Shown here piece after piece: positions 20,601 to 23,224 of a stretch of 23,224 bases of DNA. The notes beneath the pieces were generated by a model, which was not told the origin of the DNA, searched no databases, and saw only the letters and a list, made by a program, of their open reading frames with translations. Both the position numbers and the translations under genes were made by a program. The DNA comes from Candidatus Zambryskiibacteriota bacterium (lineage in GTDB: Bacteria; Patescibacteriota; Minisyncoccia; Phycocordibacterales; DATDWN01). Positions within the stretch are counted from its first letter, which is position 1. Every line of letters begins with the position of its first letter. The stretch spans positions 1 through 23,224 of the forward strand of contig JACQNQ010000038.1 in NCBI GenBank assembly GCA_016202965.1, written 5' to 3'.

Positions 20601-21125
20601 CCGTTTATTGCCGAAGAAATTTATCAAAAAGTAAGGAACAATGATAACCCGATGAGCGTTCATCTTTGCGACTGGCCCTTCGATGTTGTTCATGGCAAAT
20701 CGGAAGGGGAAGAAACAGATGACACAATTATTGCTTTGATGAGGAAAGCCAGAAAAATTGCCTCACTTGCGCTGGAACTCCGTCAGAAAGCGGGAATAAA
20801 AGTCAGACAACCGCTAGGTCAGTTAAAAGTTAAAAGTCTAAAGTTAAAAGTAGAATTGCTTGAACTGATTAAAGATGAAATTAACGTCAAGGAAATTGTT
20901 GCAGATGAAAATATTGTTCAGGAAGTAGAGCTTGATACAATATTAACTCCGGAGTTGATTGAAGAGGGCAAATTGCGCGATGCAATTCGCGCCGTGCAGG
21001 ATTGGCGCAAGGAAAAAAGTCTTAAGCCTGGAGAAAAAGTCAAGTATGATATATCACAGGAAAACCGAGAATTTTTCGTCAAACACGCGGATGAAATTAA
21101 ACGGGTAACCAACGTAAAATTTTAA
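17700..21125 (+). CDS. ileS: Isoleucyl-tRNA synthetase with internal histidine-phosphatase domain
   Basis: A 1141-aa protein of the eukaryote/archaeal-like IleRS type. PPFATGLPHAGSLLSSVIKD holds the HIGH position as HAGS (45-48). RRWGWDCHGLPIE and AWTTTPWTLPGN (editing-domain entry) follow, then WTISRNRYWASPLPIW, KMSKS (807-811) and an anticodon-binding domain (WIISRLHALIKE, WYIRRSRDRLKG). Between PLPIW and the continuing fold (LDLHRPYIDE) sits a complete histidine-phosphatase domain, about residues 510-698: FIFVRHGEAENN (His516), SPYMRVKETAEII, ELNFGELNG and VVVTHGIGM (His655). An in-frame 103-base inverted repeat (18296-18398) encodes an extra loop before the editing domain. The start at 17700 is taken because a -10 lies seven bases ahead. 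Confidence 0.93.
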   Translation: MNEKEQKILQFWEENKIFEKSLEKPAPKGEFVFYDGPPFATGLPHAGSLLSSVIKDVIPRYKTMRGYHVCRRWGWDCHGLPIENMIEKELGIKDKTEIENKIGVKAFNEACRASVLRYAEEWKKYIERVGRWVEYDNAYKTMDNSYIESVWHALKNIHQKGLLYEGRKVLLYCPHCQTPIAKAEVAMDNSYKDITEEAVYVKFKICGANKRFLQVLGKNPQTMKKSFVGSFTYFLAWTTTPWTLPGNVALAVGKNISYTALRLKDVPELLIVASSLVSKIFEDQEIEIIHDHIKGKDLTGLEYEPLYEIPAVRDTGKKAWYVAEGDFVTTEEGTGVVHTAVLYGEDDYDLGVALDLPMVELLDAGAHFNEKAPELIRGQYFKKAEKTIKEDLGKKNLIFKLEKHTHSYPHCHRCGTALLYNAVSSWFINIQKVKDRMIELNERINWVPEHLKHGRFLNIVENAPDWTISRNRYWASPLPIWRKTQTDADKYIIVGSLDDLKKYTKKSGNKFIFVRHGEAENNTANVVNCDQTKIFHLTEKGKNEAQNAAKKIERADVIFASPYMRVKETAEIIAKALNFDLNKIQEDERLAELNFGELNGKLFTEYLSYEEKYITAYDTPLPSGESYNDAKLRFGQFIYEIDKKYQGKTIVVVTHGIGMETAAALLEGADQKRSKEIIDTYTPLPGEVLEFNFIPLPHNDNYELDLHRPYIDEIELVSEDGMSLKRIPEVLDGWVESASMPFAEYHYPFENKKKFESRFPGDFVAEYIAQTRTWFYYMHTVAVVLFDNVAFKNVVSTGNVLAGDGSKMSKSKGNYTDPLVLLERMGADAFRYYLMSSVVMRSEDMLFKDEEVKEVQNRLVNMLSNSFAFYELYADGTDARTDSTHVLDRWIISRLHALIKEVTEAMENYDMVQATRPLKDFVSDLSTWYIRRSRDRLKGERGENKTNALATSRYVFKEFSKLIAPVMPFIAEEIYQKVRNNDNPMSVHLCDWPFDVVHGKSEGEETDDTIIALMRKARKIASLALELRQKAGIKVRQPLGQLKVKSLKLKVELLELIKDEINVKEIVADENIVQEVELDTILTPELIEEGKLRDAIRAVQDWRKEKSLKPGEKVKYDISQENREFFVKHADEIKRVTNVKF
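18296..18398. repeat. In-frame 103-base inverted repeat in ileS
   Basis: A 20-bp perfect stem (18318-18337 with 18370-18389; AGCCAACAAAAGATTTTT is in the left arm) around a 32-nt loop that itself folds (GGTC...GACC). The pairing continues outward with GTATGTGAAG (18296-18305) and CTTCACATAC (18389-18398), leaving a 13-nt bulge on the left. It encodes roughly VKFKICGANKRFLQVL and on to SFT before YFLAWTTTPW. Confidence 0.85.
20821..20853 (+). repeat. AGTTAAAAGT-type repeat, copy 2 in ileS
   Basis: AGTTAAAAGTTAAAAGTC followed by TAAAGTTAAAAGTAG, translated as QLKVKSLKLKVE in the C-terminal region. Similar to 4089-4118. Confidence 0.55.
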
Positions 21126-21133
21126 TAAAAGAA

Positions 21134-21160
21134 ATTACTCACAGTATACTGTGGGCAATT
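21134..21160. repeat. Palindrome between ileS and recO carrying a -10 box
   Basis: CACAGTATACTGTG is perfect, with partly paired ATT/AAT flanks. TATACT (about 21145-21150) is a candidate -10 for recO, which would have an about 11-nt leader. It could equally act as a weak terminator. Confidence 0.5.
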
Positions 21161-21168
21161 AAATTTTT

Positions 21169-21798
21169 GTGGCTTACCACATCTACACAACAGAAGGAAT
21201 TATTCTAAAGGCTTTGCCTTTTGGGGAAGCCAATGTCCTTCTTTATATTCTGACAAAAGATTTGGGCCTTATCGTGGCTTCGGCGCAGTCATCTCGTCTT
21301 TTGAAATCAAAACTGCGGCACGGGTTGCAGGAGTACGCTCACATAACAGCTTCTTTGGTCAAAGGCAGGAATGGTTGGAAATTGACCGATGTTTCGGAGA
21401 AAGGGAGTTTCTTTTTTGACTTACCAAAACCATACACCCAGTGTATGGTACAAGTTTTTTTTGTTCTGCTCAAGACTATTATCGGAGAGATGCCGCAACC
21501 GGCAATTTTTGAAACTGTTCGGACCGGTTCTGAGTTTTTGGCTAAAACATTTGCGAATGCAAATGTTCGCCCGACCGAAGCGGAGCTTCGGATTAGGGAA
21601 AACGATATTAAAAATTTTGAGATTCTTCTGGTTTTGCGTATTCTCTACGAGCTCGGCTATGTGGCTCAGAGCGAAAACACCGAAACATTTTTAGCCAGTC
21701 TCAACCTCTGGAACTCCGACCTTTTGCAAAAAATCTCAGCTAAAAAACAACCCCTCGTGCAAATAATAAACAAAGCTCTGAAAGAGAGCCAATTATAG
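21169..21798 (+). CDS. recO: DNA repair protein RecO
   Basis: A 209-aa protein starting with GTG. It has the RecO N-terminal OB-fold pattern (YTTEGIILKALPFGEANVLL, YILTKDLGLIVASAQSSRLL, KSKLRHGLQEYAHITASLV, GRNGWKLTDV) and a helical C-terminal part (FEILLVLRILYELGYVAQ). RecO loads RecA onto SSB-coated single-stranded DNA with RecR. The Cys zinc cluster seen in many RecO proteins is not evident here. It is slightly shorter than the typical ~240 aa. A 9-bp perfect hairpin lies in frame at 21429-21449 (KPYTQCMVQ). Confidence 0.88.
   Translation: MAYHIYTTEGIILKALPFGEANVLLYILTKDLGLIVASAQSSRLLKSKLRHGLQEYAHITASLVKGRNGWKLTDVSEKGSFFFDLPKPYTQCMVQVFFVLLKTIIGEMPQPAIFETVRTGSEFLAKTFANANVRPTEAELRIRENDIKNFEILLVLRILYELGYVAQSENTETFLASLNLWNSDLLQKISAKKQPLVQIINKALKESQL
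21429..21449. repeat. In-frame hairpin in recO
   Basis: ACCATACAC (21429-21437), loop CCA, GTGTATGGT (21441-21449): 9 perfect pairs. Confidence 0.75.
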
Positions 21799-21814
21799 AC
21801 ATTACCATCGTCAC

Positions 21815-21844
21815 TTGACAAAAGCACTCATTTTATGATAAGAT
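21815..21844 (+). promoter_or_regulatory. Promoter of the secreted orphan gene
   Basis: TTGACA (21815-21820), 18-bp spacer, TAAGAT (21839-21844). A leader of about 130 bases follows, containing an SD without an ATG and a 13-bp hairpin. Confidence 0.5.
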
Positions 21845-21868
21845 TGATTAGGTGTTCTTTCAAATTTA

Positions 21869-21936
21869 AGGAGGTAAAGTATCGTTTTGCGGAAAGAAAA
21901 TTGCTTATTTATTTGTAGGTAAATTTCTTTCCGCAA
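21869..21936 (+). promoter_or_regulatory. Leader with an SD, possible short peptide and 13-bp hairpin
   Basis: AGGAGG (21869-21874) lies six bases before ATC (21881), which opens a 13-codon frame ending in TAA at 21920-21922. TTGCGGAAAGAAA (21887-21899) pairs perfectly with TTTCTTTCCGCAA (21924-21936). The short frame stops just before the right arm. This may be a translated attenuator-like leader or the remnant of an older gene start. Confidence 0.4.
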
Positions 21937-21983
21937 GACAGATTGGTATTTTCAGTATAGGACAGAAAGAAAAGGAGAAAACC

Positions 21984-22547
21984 GTGAAAACTGTGACGAC
22001 TGTTTTGTTGGCGTTGTTGATGATAGGCTCCGCTTTCGCTCAAGAGCCTACACAACAGCAAAGTTTCAAACCGCTCGAACAGCTTTATGCCGAATGGCAA
22101 AAGCAAGACAACGAACGAGATCTCAAATATCTCGGCGAACGCAGACAGGAAGCCGAGGATGAGCTCGCGAAATTTAACGGCCTAATTGCAAAACGCGACG
22201 GCGGGCTGACTGAGAAACTAAAGCGCGCGCTTGCAGACGGCGACGGAACGCTCATCGAAGTCGCGCTAGACAACATCTGGTCGAACAAGCGCGAGCTTGA
22301 CTTCTCGGCCGAGTGGGTCATTGACCAGCACGGCAAGCAACTTATGGAATCTGCTCGTTCCGCGTATCAAAAAGAGCTGATTACAGAAGAGCAGTATACG
22401 GAGCATCTCGGCTTTTTCCGGAAAGCGAAAGCAAGAACCGAAGAGGTGCTTCCTGAATCACTGACTAAAATGGTCAGCGAAGCCAAGCAGAAGTCTCCAC
22501 AATACTTCGCCCGGCTGGAGCGCATCGGCCAACCGTATCCGTTTTAG
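21984..22547 (+). CDS. Secreted helical orphan protein (187 aa)
   Basis: Starts with GTG, seven bases after GGAG. Residues 1-19 form a signal peptide (MKTVTTVLLALLMIGSAFA, cut before QEPTQQQS). The mature part is almost entirely polar helix (ERRQEAEDELAKFNGLIAKR, EKLKRALADGDGTLIEVALD, YQKELITEEQYTEHLGFFRK). No enzyme motif or Cys is present. The gene is visibly richer in G and C (many GCG, CGC, GGC codons) than its neighbours, suggesting recent acquisition or a different codon history. Terminator at 22567-22620. I do not recognise the family. Confidence 0.7.
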   Translation: MKTVTTVLLALLMIGSAFAQEPTQQQSFKPLEQLYAEWQKQDNERDLKYLGERRQEAEDELAKFNGLIAKRDGGLTEKLKRALADGDGTLIEVALDNIWSNKRELDFSAEWVIDQHGKQLMESARSAYQKELITEEQYTEHLGFFRKAKARTEEVLPESLTKMVSEAKQKSPQYFARLERIGQPYPF

Positions 22548-22566
22548 AGTACCAATCTTTCATCTC

Positions 22567-22620
22567 GAGGAAGGAATAAACAACGGCATCATAGTCGTCC
22601 GCTTTTCCTTCCTCTTTTTT
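22567..22620 (+). terminator. Terminator of the secreted orphan gene
   Basis: GAGGAAGGAA (22567-22576) pairs with TTCCTTCCTC (22605-22614), followed by a six-T run. The 28-nt loop has a weak inner stem. Confidence 0.75.
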
Positions 22621-22710
22621 ATTGGTATAATGAGTTAGTCGCAAATTAAAAAATTAAATTCTAATTTATATGGGTAACATGAATAGAATAAAGTTTTTGG
22701 GCGCATTCTA
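22621..22710. other. Gap before the transposase gene
   Basis: Contains TATAAT at 22626-22631 and A/T-rich DNA with no credible gene. A 13-codon frame from an ATG near 22670 is too short to support. TAACATG here and CATGTTA at 22740 are complementary and might mark an element end. Confidence 0.35.
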
Positions 22711-22735
22711 ACTACGGAGGCGTTGCCTCCGTAGT
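22711..22735. repeat. REP-like palindrome in front of the transposase gene
   Basis: ACTACGGAGGC (22711-22721), loop GTT, GCCTCCGTAGT (22725-22735): 11 perfect pairs. Position beside a RAYT-type gene suggests a REP-like substrate. Confidence 0.7.
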
Positions 22736-22750
22736 CCCCCATGTTATACT
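22723..22750 (+). promoter_or_regulatory. Transposase promoter with -35 in the palindrome, predicted leaderless
   Basis: TTGCCT (22723-22728), 16-bp spacer, TATACT (22745-22750), seven bases, ATG at 22758. Confidence 0.5.
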
Positions 22751-22757
22751 TTCTAGT

Positions 22758-23224
22758 ATGAGTTTAAGAAAACAATCTTTTGCGCATGGAGAATTTTATC
22801 ATCTCTATAATCGTGGTACTGAAAAAAGAATAATTTTTCTAGAAGAAAAAGATTATGAACATTTTTTGTTTTTAATGTATATTTGTAACACCTCCAAAAA
22901 TATAGAATTGAGAAATATAGGAGAAAACTTTGACAGAGGTGAACCCATTGTTGACATCGGTGCATATTGTCTGATGCCAAATCATTTTCATATTCTTGTT
23001 TATGAAAGGGAAGAGGGGGGAATTTCCAAATATATGCTCAAGTTACTGACTAGTTACTCAATGTATTTTAATAAAAAATATGACCGGACGGGTAAATTAT
23101 ATGAAGGGGTATTTAAATCAATACATGCGGGTAGTGATCAATATTTAAAATATTTATATTCGTATATACATCTGAACCCCGCTAAATTAAAAGACAAAAA
23201 TTGGAAAGAAGTTAAGAATAAAAA
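22758..23224 (+). CDS. IS200-like / REP-associated tyrosine transposase (RAYT), 5' part
   Basis: Open to the right edge; 155 residues visible. GEFYHLYNRGTEKRIIFLEE is the usual opening. AYCLMPNHFHILVYE contains the HUH metal-binding motif (His-x-His in PNHFHIL). LLTSYSMYFNKKYDRTGKLY holds the Tyr expected to attack DNA, and FKSIHAG and YLYSYIHLNPAK complete the Y1 transposase (PF01797) pattern. Such enzymes nick single-stranded DNA at hairpins; RAYT members are chromosomal and linked with REP palindromes. A perfect 25-base palindrome lies just upstream. The C-terminal end, which separates RAYT from IS200/IS605 TnpA, is outside the window. Confidence 0.88.
   Translation, partial: MSLRKQSFAHGEFYHLYNRGTEKRIIFLEEKDYEHFLFLMYICNTSKNIELRNIGENFDRGEPIVDIGAYCLMPNHFHILVYEREEGGISKYMLKLLTSYSMYFNKKYDRTGKLYEGVFKSIHAGSDQYLKYLYSYIHLNPAKLKDKNWKEVKNK

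Noticed and set aside
22670..22711. A 13-aa ORF (MGNMNRIKFLGAF) downstream of TATAAT at 22626
   Set aside because: Too short, with no SD or conserved feature.
1..23224. CRISPR arrays, rRNA and tRNA genes
   Set aside because: No regularly spaced direct repeats, no rRNA signatures and no cloverleaf with a recognisable T-arm were found in the gaps; most gaps are fully explained by repeats and promoters.

Overview
This window looks like chromosomal DNA from a Candidate Phyla Radiation (Patescibacteria) bacterium, most likely of the Parcubacteria type. The signs are very compact genes, a eukaryote/archaeal-type IleRS, secE-nusG-rplK without rplA after it, SIMPL, lamin-tail and GxxExxY proteins, a stand-alone receiver protein, many small palindromes, and few Shine-Dalgarno (SD) sites on housekeeping genes. 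No taxonomic marker was searched, so this is inference. TGA and TAA both end normal genes, so the code appears standard.

Layout. 1-2820: tail of a peptidoglycan-binding-domain gene, a membrane-anchored TPR protein, a 55-aa membrane protein and a secreted LTD/PKD protein. 2863-4600: an orphan gene, then an L10 leader RNA with rplJ-rplL. 4608-7986: a small Cys-containing membrane protein (minus strand), a wHTH/NTase-like regulator, a TM-helix-repeat channel-like protein, a receiver-domain protein and a SIMPL protein. 8058-9676: secE-nusG-[GxxExxY cassette]-rplK. 9697-10761: a nucleoside deoxyribosyltransferase-like gene and a HAD phosphatase. 15079-10756 (minus strand): a ParB-like protein, a tandem-domain cytidine deaminase and an 810-aa protein joining an MtrA-like domain to a thymidylate-synthase-like domain. 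15110-17385: an HD-domain nucleotidase-like gene overlapping argS, which has two in-frame TAA codons. 17432-22547: a small membrane protein, ileS carrying an internal histidine-phosphatase domain, recO, and a secreted orphan. 22758-end: a RAYT/IS200-like transposase cut by the window edge.

Three themes run through the window. (1) Palindromic DNA is dispersed everywhere: four copies of a ~125-bp imperfectly palindromic element (189-313, 4925-5048, 6359-6482, 13197-13325) with ends that change together, a perfect 52-bp palindrome, and in-frame palindromes inside argS, ileS, recO, rplL and the TS-like gene. This resembles Rickettsia palindromic elements or REP/RAYT systems. (2) Start signals are bimodal. 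At least eight genes have a -10 box ending 6-7 nt before ATG (predicted leaderless), while five isolated small or accessory genes have strong SD sites, mostly with their own promoters and terminators. (3) Enzymes of pyrimidine nucleotide handling (deaminase, TS-like, HD nucleotidase-like, deoxyribosyltransferase-like, HAD phosphatase) cluster at 9.7-15.7 kb and may form a salvage or base-modification module.
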